Source: Sternotherus odoratus (Eukaryota; Chordata; Testudines; Kinosternidae). From it: 64,000 nucleotides of DNA. Positions 22,288-35,109 of this stretch are shown one piece after another. The stretch is from contig JAVMKO010000006.1 in assembly GCA_032164245.1 (NCBI GenBank), positions 35,738,319 to 35,802,318 of the forward strand, given 5' to 3'. The position numbers and the translations under genes were made by a program. The notes beneath the pieces were generated by a model that saw nothing but the letters and a program-made list of their open reading frames with translations, was not told the DNA's origin and did no database searches. Numbering within the stretch: position 1 is the stretch's first letter; each line of letters starts with the position of its first letter.

Positions 22288-22819
22288 TCGCCATTGGGAA
22301 GCTATAAAGGGGACATATACGTGTTTTCTAGGGACTGCTTATATTCCCAGACCTCCAAGGCAATATACCGGGGGGGAGGAGGGAGCATAACAAAGGCTCG
22401 AACAAGGCCCATTGAAGGTTACAAAAGGGAGCCCATTTCAGTTCAATTTCAAATAAAATCACGCAGTCTATATCAGACAGAATGACCTCTGCTCCTCAGC
22501 ATTTAGACAGATCCACTAGGTGCAAGCCAACTCCTGGGCCCATAAATCCTCATCCTAATGTCCGCTTAACACTGATCCAGGGAGCCATTCCCCCATTCTG
22601 GCTCCCAGATTACAGCACTGAGTCCACTTCACAGAGAGCACTGACCCTCTGTGCTTTGGGGCTAGTGCTGTCCCACCCCACACATGAAATGAGATGAGAT
22701 GTCTCTTTTAGGCCTCCCTAATTTCCACTGAAAGGCCGTGAGGCAGGAGGAGGGGGGGGGGAGAGAGAGAGGCTTGCTGGGTTGCTATGTCTCATGTCTC
22801 CTCTGCCTTTGTATGTACC

Positions 22820-23070
22820 TCCTGGTACGATTATTAAACGCAAATTACAAAAGATGTGACCCAAACGATCTTTATTTCTTCTTTCAACAAGTGCTGCCTG
22901 CAGGGTCCTGATTCTGAATTCCGTTTCAATTATCTCTGCCATTTTAACACAAAGCGACTTGTGTCGGCAATTACCAGCACTGACGGCAGCTTGGAAACAG
23001 CTCCAGTGGCAGAACACAAAAGCCTGGCTTCTTCTGTTTAGAAACTTTCATTTGCTTTGATTAAAGGCAG
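22820..23070. promoter_or_regulatory. Candidate conserved non-coding element
   Basis: AT-rich, with no repeat signature. It has short TTAAACGCAAATTAC and CAATTATC motifs and scattered CpGs (TGTCGGCAATTACC, AAGCGACTTG). Suggested by sequence texture only. Confidence 0.25.
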
Positions 23071-23589
23071 AAAACACAGGCGCTGACTGTATGCACCACT
23101 ATACTGTGTGCTGTCTACACTCCTAAGAGATAGAGTCCCTGAGAAACCAGTCCTCAGCACTCATCTACCTGGAGAATCTTGACACAGAGACACCCCTCAG
23201 CGCAAACCTCCCCAAGACACTCATAAAAGAGACTTTAACTGATAATTCAGCCATCCGTCTGCAGACAGACAAACATACTGAGTCAATCCTATCTCCTGTT
23301 AGAGAGGAAGCTCTCCGTACTTTTATAGCTAGTGAAGCCAGGGAGCTTGGATTGCAAAGCAGAGGCTGGGATGGGGAGGATCATGGACAGTCACTCCATT
23401 TTGACCCCCAGAGTATTTGACCCACTCTGTGTCCTTTGGATTCCTCCACTCGTTCTTCCTTCTCCTGGACACAGTTTCAAACTTATTCTCTTTAAGGTCC
23501 TTCTTACGTCCACTCCTCTGTTTATCCAGTCAGGTCTCTTATCCCCTCCCTTCACCTCTCTCCATCAATGATGCCTATGGCTCTGTGTC

Positions 23590-24055
23590 TGTCATGGAGT
23601 CAAGGATTCCACGACCTCCATGACTTCTGCGGCAGCCAGTGTGGCTGACCCTAGGGCTGCCCAAGCAGCTGGTGCCAGGGAGAGTCACACTGGCTTCTGC
23701 TGGAGTGGCTCCACAGCCAGCCACTCAGACAGCCCCGCAGCCAGCCACATCTATGCTGCCCTGGGGCCAGCTGCACCGGCCGCTGCTTGGGTGGCCTGTG
23801 GCAGCTGGCACCTGGGATCGCCTGAGCAGAGGTCAGTGCAGCTGGCCCTGAGGACCGCCTGAGCAGCGGTCCCCATGGTGGCCAGAGCAGCCATTGCTCA
23901 ATGGCCCCCACCAGCGGGCACTGCTGGCCCCACCAGCGGTCTCCCAGGGCACCTCCCCAAATATTTAGTCACACGTATTTTTAGTAAAAGGCAAGAACAG
24001 ATCACAGGCCATGAATTTTTGTTTATTGCCCATGACCTGTCCATTGGTAGCCTTA
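23590..24055. repeat. GC-rich interspersed repeat, unclassified
   Basis: Starts near GGATTCCACGACCTCCATGAC and ends near AGATCACAGGCCATGAATTT plus TTTATTGCCCATGACC. The middle has imperfect repeats of GCAGCCAGCCAC type. Its layout resembles a dispersed turtle repeat, but I cannot name its class. The open frames in it are alanine-rich by composition and not convincing. Confidence 0.4.
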
Positions 24056-24224
24056 ATGATGCCTGCTTTGTTACCCTTTTGTTCTCTTCCCTCAGCAGTG
24101 TCTTCATATTGGCTTCCATGTCATCTCTAACGTACAGTACTTTCTCCCTATGTCGGTCTGTAAGGCCAACACCCGCTTTCACATCTCTCTGTATGATCTA
24201 ACTCTGCAGCACAAACAGCCAGCT

Positions 24225-24425
24225 ACCAATGGGGGGAAGTTGGGGAGAGAATTCATGTTTTATTCCTCTCCCCCCACCTTTCATATGCTGTCTGCCTACT
24301 TAGGCTGGAAGCTCTTTGGGGCGGGGTCTGCATCTTCTTGTGTGTGTGTGTGTGCGCGTGTACAGCCCCTCGCACGTTGTGAGCACCACGACTATACAAA
24401 TAACTCAGAACAACGAGAGTTGGGA
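24225..24425 (+). repeat. MIR/L2-like tail with GT microsatellite
   Basis: GGCTGGAAGCTCTTTGGGGC followed by a (GT)n run and GTACAGCCCCTCGCAC matches a tail phrase also seen near 38570-38620. Confidence 0.45.
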
Positions 24426-25084
24426 GACAGACAGGTACTGCCAGCCTCCTCCGGTAACATTTAGCAAGTCAAATTTCATACAGTGGACAAGTAGTTTAGA
24501 TAGCAAGATGCTGTGGCAGTCTCAGGCCAGGCCAAGCAGAATGCTGCACCAATCCCAAGGGGATATGGAACCTTAAACCTGAGAACTGCTAATGGCAGCC
24601 AGAGGGATTTGAAAGGTCCTTGCCCTGGGTGAAGGAGAGGCCCCATTACTGTTTGTTTCCCACACCTTCCCCGGCATGTGAGCCTGCTGTGTGCATTATG
24701 GGGGCAGTGTGTGCTATGTACACAATGTGAGCAAGTCCTGGTGTCAAGAGATCCATTGAGGCTGAAGCGAGAGCAGAGATGCAGAGTTTGTGGAGGCGAT
24801 TTACAGCCATGGTTATTGAATGGTGTGTGAGCAGTTTGTCACGCTGAGCCCTGGCACCTTGTCCTACCTGTGTTGTACGTGTTTTATTGGTGTTGAGCAG
24901 AGGGAGGCCGGAGCAGAGGGGAGTTTGGGAGAGAAGCCACTCAAGTGAAAAATGAACTAAGCCAAACAGGATTGAGAAAGAGAGAGAGAGGGAGACATGC
25001 AGGGGAAGGGGGTGACGGGGCCAGATTATAAAACACAAGACAAATGTCCTCACTGGCAGCAGGGTTAGGGAAAAAGGGAGAGAA

Positions 25085-25140
25085 ATTAAATGAGAGAGAA
25101 TGAGAGAGAATGAGAGAGAGAGAGAGAGAGAGAATAAAGA
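25085..25140. repeat. (GA)n microsatellite
   Basis: GAGAGA runs with a few AATGAG interruptions. They produce a spurious leucine/serine-rich frame on the other strand. Confidence 0.9.
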
Positions 25141-25599
25141 CACTGCCTTGTGGCCAGCACTTATCCTAGTGGGATCCAGGATGCACATGTATTCAGAAAA
25201 ATAAATTCTCACTTAACAAAGCGGGGGGGGGGGGGGAGAGAGGGAGCTACAGCTCCAAATGGAAAGAGCCCCAGGGTGTCCAATCTGCTGGGTTTAAAAA
25301 AACCCATCATTCCACTTTGTCCCCCTCCCCCACCCACCTGGGAGCCCATTCCTTCCCCAGCCTCCCCCACACCCTCCCCACCAAGAGGAGAGGGACCACG
25401 GGAGAGCAAAAGGTCTGTTTAGAATTTCATATCCTTCCATCTTTCTCCCTCAGTGCTAAACTTTCAAGACAAAAATCATAAAATGCGGTGCTTTGTTGGC
25501 GAGGCAGATTTAGAGATCTTCCTGTTAGGCACAAGAAAGGGGAGAGACAGACAGAGAGAGAGACAGAGAGATAGTGAGATGGAGCGCTGGCTTTGTGCT

Positions 25600-25950
25600 T
25601 GCAACAAGCCACTAAAGGTGCATTTTTAATTAAATTTATACAAAATGTGTCAGTTTTATCTCTCTGTTTCAAACCTGACTCTTTCCTATCAAAGTAAAGT
25701 ATTGATCTTCACTGCCCCGAAGCTACCTGACTGAATTAAACAGAATAAATAGGAGGAGGACTGAAAGGGCTTAGAAACAACTGCAGAGAGGCGAATGTTT
25801 AATGGCTCCTCAGTCATTTGCTGCAATTAAAAAACAAAACCGTTTAGAGGGGCTGTTAACACCTTGAAGTCTGAAAATCCTCACTTCAAAAAAGCCCCAA
25901 AACAGCTCCCAGGCAAAACATTTTAATTGCCATAAATACTTCCAACCTCA
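25600..25950. promoter_or_regulatory. Candidate conserved non-coding element
   Basis: Unique AT-rich block with TTTTTAATTAAATTTATAC, a TGCAATTAAAAA core and few repeat-like features. Low confidence without alignment. Confidence 0.2.
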
Positions 25951-25969
25951 GCCATGAGCTGATGCATAT

Positions 25970-26480
25970 GCACATTATACAGACGGACAAATGAATCCCT
26001 GGATCCAACTGGAACAAAAACAACCCTCATTTATCTGAGGCAATACACAAACGAATGTGTCCCATGTACAGACAGACATATCCAACATGGTAAAGACTTA
26101 TGTATCCAATTTTGTAAAGACAGACATAGCCACTGACCCAAAAGAAAAAGGGGCCTTTTTCTGATATGATCAAGACAAAAAAGTTGCATTTAACATTATA
26201 CAGATAGACCATAGTCAGCATGAGAAAGACCCATTTATCCGATGTGACACACACCATATCCCATATTATACATAGAATCATACTTATTCAATATCAGACA
26301 CTATATAAGTCTCACACATCCTGCACTGACCTGCGTTATACACAGACCTCCACGTGCCTGCCCCACATTAGACATTAGACTATGCACCCATCTCACCTGG
26401 AGATAGGCTGCCACCTACTGCGCCCATGTTATAAATACCCCTACAAGCCTGTCCTGCATTTTAAAAAGGTCTTAGTGCGC
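25970..26480. repeat. Degenerate 24-bp minisatellite
   Basis: Diverged units such as GTAAAGACAGACATAGCC, GTACAGACAGACATATCCAA, GGTAAAGACTTATGTATCCAA and GAGAAAGACCCATTTATCC recur about every 24 bp. On the minus strand they spell an eight-residue repeat of the GYVCLY type in an 84-codon frame (26027-26281). The frame is explained by the 24-bp period and is not taken as a gene. Confidence 0.65.
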
Positions 26481-26611
26481 TTGAGTCTGAGTTACCCGAA
26501 AAATCTTGTATGACCCAGTTGTGGTTGAGATCAATGGATGTGTTTGATTCAATATAATAGGGCAGGGGCTGCTAGCAGGCAGTTCTCAATAGTGCCCTGT
26601 TGACTTCAGAA

Positions 26612-27448
26612 CAGTGGTTCCCAAACTGGGGTTTATGAACCCCTGGGGGTTCACGAAATGTTATAGGGGTTCTCAGGAAAAAATTCCCTAATGGCGGACA
26701 GAGCTGTCCCTAGGGATCCTGGGCAGCATGGGGCCAGCAGCCCAAAGCCCCTGGGACTTTCAAGAGCTAAGCAGAGCAAAGCTAGGTTGACCAGATGTCC
26801 GGATTTTATAGGGACAGTCCTGATTTTTGGGTCTTTTTCTCACATAGGCACCTATTACCCTTCACCTCCTGTCCTGATTTTTGACAGTTGCTTTCTGGTC
26901 AGCCTAATCAAAGCAAGCATATCTATCACACTGAGGAGATTTAAACTTCAAGACTCCTTATAGGAAATGGGAAGAGGTGAATATTTTTTTCAGTTTTTAA
27001 AATTAAATAGACGGCTAATGTTGTTTTAAAAATGATTTGAAGAACAAGTTTAAACTTTGTTGTAATGTGCATTGTTTGCCTGGACTGCTGCTTGTGCAGG
27101 AGGACCTCTTTGAGTTGGCTTCTTAAATACGTTCATAGTGTTTCACATCTTGATGAAACATAGGAGCCTTGTTTTAAAACAGGCTTATTCAAAGTAATAC
27201 AAGCTACGAAAGTGAGATCTTGGAAGAGTGTTTCCATTTTCATAATGTAATAAAAAATACTGTAATGATAAATAGTGTATAATAAGCATGTCAAAAACAA
27301 ATTTTATATTTCCAAGATCATGACTTTTATCATTTATACTCTGGTAAAGGAGAAAATCCCTGGAAATATTCATTTTTAGGAGGGGGTTCGCAAGACTTGA
27401 CATTTTAGTGAAAGGGGTTCACAGGTTGTTAAAGTTTGGGAACCACTG
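26612..27448. mobile_element. 837-bp hAT (Charlie-like) element
   Basis: Terminal inverted repeats CAGTGGTTCCCAAACT and AGTTTGGGAACCACTG, flanked by 8-bp near-duplicates CTTCAGAA (26604-26611) and CTTTAGAA (27449-27456). The interior has no transposase frame. A smaller hAT-like MITE is nested at 26783-26906. Confidence 0.88.
26783..26906. mobile_element. 124-bp hAT-like MITE (copy 3), nested
   Basis: Terminal repeats TAGGTTGACCAGA and TCTGGTCAGCCTA. The flanking 8-mers AGCAAAGC and ATCAAAGC differ at one position. It lies inside the larger hAT at 26612-27448, so it inserted later. Confidence 0.85.
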
Positions 27449-27696
27449 CTTTAGAAGTGGCTTTTCTTTTTGCTTGGTCTCCCAGATCTTGGACTGATAA
27501 ATTCTGGGCACACTACAAAATAGGGGAAGGTGTTTGGAGAGGGAGTGGACCAAGGACAGGAGGCTATTTCTGCATCAAGTCATTATGGTTTATGATCATG
27601 GCAGGTGAATATCAGTATTCAAGCACTGCATGAGCAGGGCACCGTGTTATTACTCTGAAATGTGTCTTGAACTGAGATTATTAATTTTATTTTGTA

Positions 27697-28126
27697 CTAG
27701 CAAAAATACCCGGCGTTGCTCGGGGTATTTGTAATTGGAAACTGGGATGTAAAAAGACTACCATGTTTTTTATTAATACAAATTTTGTTCAGACGTCTCA
27801 CCGTTGCTCGGGTCCGTTGGAGGGGGGGAGAGAGCTGAGAGAGTGCGGGGTCCCTTGGAGGTGGGTATTATGTCACAGAGAACAGCAGGTTTTAACCTGC
27901 TGCCCAGCTGATGTGAATGGGCTTTAAAGAATTTCACCCCTAGGGGGCATCAGAGGTGAGATTTGAAAAATTTTCGACTCTTACCCTGATTAGGACCCTA
28001 AAGCCTATAACTGTACCACATTTCAAGTCTCTAGCTCAAACGGTGTCGAAGGAGTAAGGCAGCATACATACACGCACGCATGCATACACACACACGCATA
28101 CACCATTTGACTTTTATATAGAGAGA
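27697..28126 (-). mobile_element. Non-autonomous Helitron (H1)
   Basis: Read on the minus strand it starts TCTCTCTATATAAAAG and ends with the hairpin ACCCG...CGGGT, about ten bases, then CTAG. These are the Helitron 5'-TC and 3' hairpin-CTRR signals. The base beyond CTAG on the minus strand is T (27696 is A on plus), as expected for A^T insertion. It is 430 bp, with no Rep/helicase frame. Its 5' end directly abuts the 3' end of H2. Confidence 0.85.
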
Positions 28127-29069
28127 CTAGCGAAAATACCCGGCGTTGCTCGGGTCCGTCGGAGGTGGGGAGGGGGCAGAGAGCTGAGCTAGTGTGGGGT
28201 CCGTTGGAGGGGGGAGGGGCAGAGAGCAAACCTGACACCCCCACCTCACTTACCCCTCGACCAACCCCGACTAACATTTTCACCCCCCACCCAAACCCAA
28301 CACCCCCACGTCACCCCCTACCAACACCCCCTGACCAACACCCACACCTCACCCCCCGTAGACCAAACCTGACACACCCACCTCACTTTCCCCCCCCAAC
28401 CAAACCCGACACCCCTACCTACCACCACAAACAAACCCGACACCCACACCTCACTTACCCCTCGACCAACCCCGACCCCCCTCCTCACCCCCCCAAACAA
28501 ACCCAACACCCCCACCTTACCCCCCCACCAAACCCAACACCCCCTGACCAACCCCAACACCCACACCTCACCCCTCACCCACCCCGACACCTTCCCAGCC
28601 CCCCAGACCAAACCCAACACCCCCGGCTCACTTACCCCCCAACCAAACCCGACACCCCCACCTCACCCCCCGACCAAACCCGACACCCCTACCTCACTTA
28701 CCCTCCGACCAAACCCAACTTGCATCCGTCGGAGGTGGGGAGGGAGCAGAGAGCTGAGCGAGTGCAGGGTCCGTTGGAGGGGGGAGGGGGCAGAGAGCTG
28801 AGCGAATGCGGGGTCCATTGGAGGGGGTATTATGACATCATAACTATGTCACAGAGAACAGCAGCTGCCAAGCTGATGTGATTGGCCTTTAAATAATTTC
28901 ATCCCTGGGGGGCGTCAGAGGTGAGATTTGAAAAATTTTCGACTCTTACCCTGATTAGGACCCTAAGACCTATAACTGTACCAAATTTCAAGTCTCTAGC
29001 TCAAACGGTGTGGAAGGAGTCAGTGCACGTACATACACGCATACACCATTTGACTTTTATATATAGAGA
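28127..29069 (-). mobile_element. Non-autonomous Helitron (H2) with minisatellite
   Basis: The minus-strand 3' end is ACCCGAGCAACGCCGGGT plus ATTTTCGCTAG, and the 5' end is TCTCTATATATAAAAG next to a host A. The body shares with H1 the phrases AATTTCAAGTCTCTAGCTC and GAAAAATTTTCGACTC. It differs by carrying a C-rich minisatellite (28220-28720). The AT repeats at the high-coordinate end leave that edge uncertain by a few bases. Confidence 0.82.
28220..28720. repeat. C-rich minisatellite inside Helitron H2
   Basis: Variable units of about 30-35 bp built from CCGACCAAACCCGACACCCC, CACCTCACTTACC and similar pieces. The G-rich complement has many runs of four or more G and may form quadruplexes. 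A long proline/threonine-rich frame across it is a by-product of composition. Confidence 0.88.
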
Positions 29070-32000
29070 TATAGATAGATATTTTAAATGGTAAAATCAT
29101 TCTAGTGTCTGTTGTAGACACGTGGCTAGAAATCAAAATACATATATACATACACAAGCTTACACACCTGAATTTAATTAGTTACTGAAATAATGTGGTG
29201 AAGACAGGGGTTCACAAGTTTGGGTTCAATTCCTGTCTCTGACAGTATAACTGGATAAAGTCAACATGATCAATCTGTGCATCTGTTCCTCCTCTGCACA
29301 ATGGAGATAATCCCGATTTACCTCACAAATTTTAGGAGGATTTTAAGGTACAAATGCTATCTCACTGAAGGAAGTAAATAGACAGTTCACCACCCTCACA
29401 TAAAGCCATTTGCACACACCTCAGTGTGCACAGAGGCTGAAACACAACACCCAAACAGCTCCATGTGCTTATCTTCCATTTGGTTATGGATCTCTGTTCA
29501 CTTTTAAGGCTATTTAACTTGTACATAATTCTTTTGGGGATTTCCCAGTGTGGTTTGGTGGCATCTTACTGATCAGGGTCATGATTACAACCCAAATGCA
29601 TCCTGGAGCTGGGGCCAGAGCTACAACTCTGGTTTGTTAAAAAAAAGTGTCTCACCGTGGTTTAGAATTCAAAAACCTGCATTCCCTAGTCATTTCAGTG
29701 CTAAAAACTGTCCAGAAGATTTTCCTTGCTGGATCAGAATTAGGTTAATATTTTTGCTGAAGGAGAAGGGTCATGAAAATAAGAGCCCTGGCCAGTTATT
29801 AGGGCTACATCGTGGCTAGCTTTCTAATCTTTCAAACATTTTGTTCAAGATTAAATAATAGCCATTCGCTACCTTTTATCCATGGCCAAGTTGTAAACGA
29901 GCAGCTTCCACCCTGTAGCTTCATATCAGCCTGCCAGGGGCCCTTTGCCTCAGTTTCCTCTTTTAAGTCCCCAGAACCCAATGAAATCGCATCTTGTGGT
30001 TGATACATAGGGATTATGATGTGGCACTTCTGCAGCCCAATACAAATAGTCCTTAAAATAAATCACATTATTGTCTGGGTCACATACCACATCTTCGCCA
30101 CACCAAGACAGTCAATCCTCCACTGTCCATCTGGCAGGACAGCCACAACAGCCCTTCCCAGAGGAAGGAACTCCCAGTGTCTCTCTGCTGGGAGCATTTT
30201 TGCCAGGGGAGCATCCCTCCTCATCCCTGGCTCTCTTACAGCCCTCCTGGGGCCAGCTCTCCAGTGAGGAGTTAGCAGCAGGTAACTTTTTTCCCCCTTC
30301 TTTCAGTCCTCTCTAGCCCTTAACTCCCCCTCCCCTGCTTAGGGCCAGATAACTTCCATGCCTGCCTACCTTCAGCCCTCTAGCTCTGGCTTGGGAACAG
30401 CTTTCCCCTTCTCCCAGGGGATATCTTCTGTCTGTAGTAGCTATCATCTCCAGCCCTTCCTGACTGAAGCAGTTTGCTCTAACTCTCTGAAGTTCTCTCA
30501 CTAGGCCTCCTACAGCTCCCCAGGCATGGCCCCACCCTCTTAATTGGCCCAGCTAGGAGAAATTGGACTGGAACAGGAAAGCTGAATCCCATTTCATTTA
30601 ATAGGCCAGCTATGCCATCATACCAAGTACAAAAATGGCCCAGGTTTGGTGAGAAGTGGGGTGAGATTCTCTGTAAACAGCAAAGAAAATTCATATGGGA
30701 GCAGGGTGAGGCTTATCATAGCTCAGGATTAGAGTATGTGATTTTTATGGAATCACACTTCCTCAGGGATCATCTAAAATGTACACAGAGGTTTGTATTA
30801 CGGTGCCTCTCTTAGCAAATGTGTGTGTACAAACACATCCCAGCTGCAAACCTACATCTATCACTAGTCCTCAGTTAAACTGCACACAAGTAACAACAGG
30901 AACCAATCAACCCCTTTTGCTCTGATAATGCAGCTCTGAACCCCCAGCACTTGAGCTAAAGGTGATCTCTGCTATATCTTTCATGGATCTCTAGCCATTA
31001 GAGGAAGATATGCCCCTATGTATTTGAGCAGCTTCTGCGTTGCTACACAGCAGAGGTCAGTGATGCACACATGCACTAAATTCCACATTACAACTTGTGT
31101 GTCTGAAATTGATGTCACTTAAGCAGGCCTGGAGACCAAAGAATTTGTATTATTTACCATGAATGCTGAACACCACCTCCTGTTTATGGCCAAATCACAC
31201 CCTGTCATTTCAGCACATTTTGCTGTTACAGAATCCCTCTTAACATCATTTATTAGCTTCAGTTCCCACTCCAGTCACTTTACAGATTTATCCAAATACC
31301 GATTTGGTTTTATGGTTTTGCCCAAAGTGTATGAATTAGCACAGCAATCTCTCTCCTGCTCCCCCCATCTCATGCACACACCATTGTAACAGTGACCCGG
31401 CAGTTTAGACAAAACAAACATTTTTACTCAAGTGAAACTCCCATTTAGGGTAATGGCCACTTTAAGAGGCAAAAGGAAAGTCAGTGCTGAAGAGTGTGAC
31501 AGCTATTAAGTGACGTGGAAGTAAGAGAGCCATCATGAAGGCTTTGGAAACCTGTAACTTGAGTCTCTCAGCAACACCAGGGTCCTGTAAACTCCAAGCA
31601 TTAGCATCCTGTGCTGAAGGTCCTGGCTTCATTTCTGTTGACAACTCATGCTGGTGGGTAAACAGTCACACATCTGCAGCTTCCTGTGACTATATTAAGA
31701 TGGGATTCTCTCTCACACACACACACATAGCCTAACCTCTCCTGGTGCCCATTATGATGTCCTATATCTCCAGGCTATGCAAAATACTGTTCCCCACAGT
31801 AATCTGCCTCTTTGCCTGCTTCCTGCATATCAGAAGACGTGATCGGTCCTATCTCTGAATGGGGAGGAAAGTGGGCTGACCAGATTTCTTTAATTAAAAA
31901 AAAAGGATCAGGTTTATTCCAGATAAGCAAGCAGGATTAAAATAGACAGAAAGAATAGACAAGGGGCAGCTGTCAGCACTCCAGCCAATCCAGGGCGATT

Positions 32001-33303
32001 ATTAATAATGATAAGCTGGAGAAGAGGGATAATCAAGGGATAATGAAGTGGTCCTGAAAGTGACAGAAGATGAAGCCTGATAATGGGGCCTGTAGCCCTG
32101 TGTTCTTCCCACACCAGAGAGGTCTAATGCAGGACTGGCTGGCAGGGAAGACAAGAAAAATCAGGGGACAAAGAGAAAGAAAGAAAGGGTTTCACCTCAC
32201 ACACTAACCTCAGTAGAGAAATTAATGGACTCGAGAGCTCTGAACTTTTGAGTCACATAGGGTTCATGTATGAATCAGAACATGTCCACAGGTCACAAAG
32301 TACAAAGAGTAGGGGCCTGCATCAGCATAAATGTCATACACCTAGACGGGTAGATGGGTTGTCTGGAGAAGGGAGACTGAGGTTAGATGCTAGTTTCTGG
32401 TTTTGAGACACTGGTGGCACAACTCAAAGAGTAGGTGCTTTATTTATGGGGATGCTAGAATGCCTCTAGTGACACCACTTCCACAAGGATAGTCTCTCTC
32501 TCTCCCTCATACCATGAGGGTGCTGGTGAGGGATGTACAAGCGAGCTCCAGTCTTTAGATGATCGATGGTCTCTTGTGGCTCTTTGCATCACTTGAGGAC
32601 TTGCCCTGGGATAAATCATCCATTTTTCCTTAAGTGCTCTTTTCAGAGGTAGATTTTAGCCAGGGACTGTAGTGTGAATAAAAGAAAAGTAGAACTCTAT
32701 TCCTGCCCAAGTTATCACATACACTCCCCTGGTGGCTTCTTCTCTGGCCTTTCTCCTCCTTCCTAGTATTCCCCTTTCCCCAGAAGCTCTAGGGCATAAC
32801 TGGGAGAAAGGGAATGAAATTGGAGGGGAAAAAAGATTAGTTGTAAATATCAAGAAGCAATAAAAGAAGGGTCTGAGCATAGTGCTGAGCACTGGGCTCG
32901 GAGCCCAGAACTCCTGGGTTCTGACACTGGCTCCTCCTCTGTGTGCAAGACTCTTTCTTTCTGTGTACCTCACTTCCCTATCTGTAAAATGGGATAATGA
33001 TACTGACCTGAGGTATTGTGAAAAGTAGTAAGTGAATGCCTGCAAGGCCCTTTAAATAGCTAATATCAGCTCCTTGCAGTCACTCCAGGTAATATCAGAC
33101 CATTTGAACGTCAGGAATTGCAAGTTGCTGCCATCCCAGTTCCTATTCAGAATCACTGTTCAATGCAGAACTTAAACACAAACCCACTCCCCAGCAATTA
33201 CCCAATCAATTTCCACTCAGGCCAAAATCCTGGAGGGAGAATCATTCAAATCCCACATTAAGGAGCTGGAATGCACCACTTCACAAGAGTCCACTTGCGT
33301 ACC
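29070..33303. other. Non-coding stretch with MIR-like copies
   Basis: No gene recognised. MIR-like copies lie near 29190-29375 and 32885-33065, the latter with GGGTTCTGACACTGGCTCC and CTGTAAAATGGGATAATGAT. The remainder looks unique and non-coding. Confidence 0.4.
32885..33065 (+). repeat. MIR/CORE-SINE-like copy
   Basis: Contains the CTCCTGGGTTCTGACACTGG head region and the ATCTGTAAAATGGGATAATG core end of MIR-like elements. Confidence 0.7.
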
Positions 33304-34047
33304 GTGATCAGTGGGGCTGGAGTTAGAGGATCCATGTTCCCTGAAGGGACTGTTCTTGATGGGACACCAGCGGAATAGGGAATTTGGCGAGTTAGGCTGG
33401 AAGCAACTCATCCACATGGACAGAGCAATGTACAGGATTTCCACTTGTTGAACGTAATCTGCATTCAGCTTCGCTCTCGACAGGGTGGGAGAAGTGGGAT
33501 CCATGAAATGCCCTGGGTGATTTCAGCTGGATAATGGGGCCTCTTGTAATGGAATTGTACTTGATGGATCCTACCAGGGAGCAGTGTAAGAATTTTATAG
33601 CTGCAGTGCAAGAAGCAAAAGGAGGAGTCTGATGGAAAGATGGAGATAATATAAACATGTATAGGGATGTTTTCAAAGGAGACAGGTGACTCAAAGGAAA
33701 ACTGCAATTGGATGTAGACCCCATAATGGAACTTGTGTGCTTACTACAAAGGAAAATTCGAGTGGCACTACATAATCCAGTATGCAAAGACTTGATAGTC
33801 TGCAGAGCAGCGGTATCGTAGCACCTGCAGAGGCCAGTACAGCCTGGGTAGGAAGCATGGTAAAGAAGCCATCAGGCACATTACACATCTGTTCACACCC
33901 AAAGCCACTGAACCAGGCATTGAAAAGATGTCACTATCCACTACCCACATGAGATGACATCTTGCTAGAATCTTCCAAAGCCAGAATTTTTATGGTATGT
34001 GATGTGGGGAATAGGTTTTCCATATAACCCTTGATAAAGAGTCCAGC

Positions 34048-35092
34048 ATGCTGACAATCTTTGCAACACCATTTGGTCACCACAAATGGCTGTACATGCC
34101 GATGTGCATGAGCCCAGCACCAGAGGGGTTCCAGAGAAGACTCACCCAAGTGCTGGAAGGACTGCCTGGGGTGAAAATAATTAAATATAATATCCTCATT
34201 GTAGGTGAAGGAAGTAATGATACAGAAGCTGAATGAGAACATGAGAAAATTACAAGCTCTTCTATAGCAATGCAGGACTAAGAACAAACCTCAATCCAGA
34301 AAAAAATGGCTTAAACAGCATGAAGTGGCATACACTGGATCTCTGCTCATAGCAAAGGGGCTGAAAGCAGAGCCCAACAAGACCAAAGCAGTCAGAGACA
34401 AGCCAGTTCCAGTGGATGTGAAAGGGGTACAGCACTTCACAAGAATGATACATTTTCTGTCCAAGTTCTGTCCACACCTGCTCACAAGGCAGGATGTTGA
34501 ATGGGGCGGAACAAAGTCCCAACAGTAAGCATTTGATATGCTGAAACAAATAATAACTGTTGCTGCTGTCCTGAAAACTACCAGCCAGGAGAACCACCGA
34601 CAAGTCAGCATGATGAATCAGAGAAAACTAGGAGCAGTCATTGCTTATACCAGCAGAGCCCTGGTAGAGACTGAAAAGGAGTACACCCAAATAGAAAGAA
34701 TGCTTCTGGCTATGGTATTTGCAGTAGAGTGATTCCATCAGTACACCTAAGGACACCCAATAATAGCACAATCAGACCGCAAATCCTTAGAGCCAATCAT
34801 GGCAAAGCCCCTTTTTAATGCTCCAAAGCAATTGCAGAGCATGTTGATGCACCTCCAGCATTACCAGGTAGAGACCAGATATTGTCTAGGACAATTACTG
34901 GTGTTAGCTGACACGATGAGTAGGGCATATATACCCAGCATCAGCAAGTTGGGGGAAGGGGATCAGGACACTGAATCCATTAACATGCTGCACTATCTCC
35001 CAGTTACAACAGAAATCAAAGAGACTATGGAAAAAGACATCCAAGTACAGGGGAGTCAAACAAATGATACTAGCAGGGTGGTGAGGATATAA
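34048..35092 (+). pseudogene. Ty3/gypsy RT-RNase H relic
   Basis: One piece (34048-34236) reads the RT core with FATPFG and PAPEGFQRRL. A second (34325-34528) reads the RT C-terminus with GLKAEPNKTKAV and GVQHFTRMIHFLSKF. A third (34538-35092) reads RNase H with AVIAYTSRALVETEKEYTQIE, then after a stop FHQYTYGHP, SDRKSLEPI and a terminal ADTMSRAY. The catalytic YxDD region is altered (YNILI) and several stops interrupt it, so it is inactive. Confidence 0.8.
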
Positions 35093-35109
35093 GACAAGTG
35101 CCGATAGAA

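Noticed and set aside
24646..25212. 188-codon minus-strand frame rich in Leu/Ser
   Set aside because: Its core is the (GA)n tract read in reverse; no domain or splice support.
28220..28720. CRISPR-like regular repeat array
   Set aside because: Units vary in length and sequence without unique spacers, and the context is a vertebrate Helitron.
28165..28881. 238-codon proline/threonine-rich open frame
   Set aside because: It runs through the C-rich minisatellite of Helitron H2; the composition alone removes stops and there is no family resemblance.
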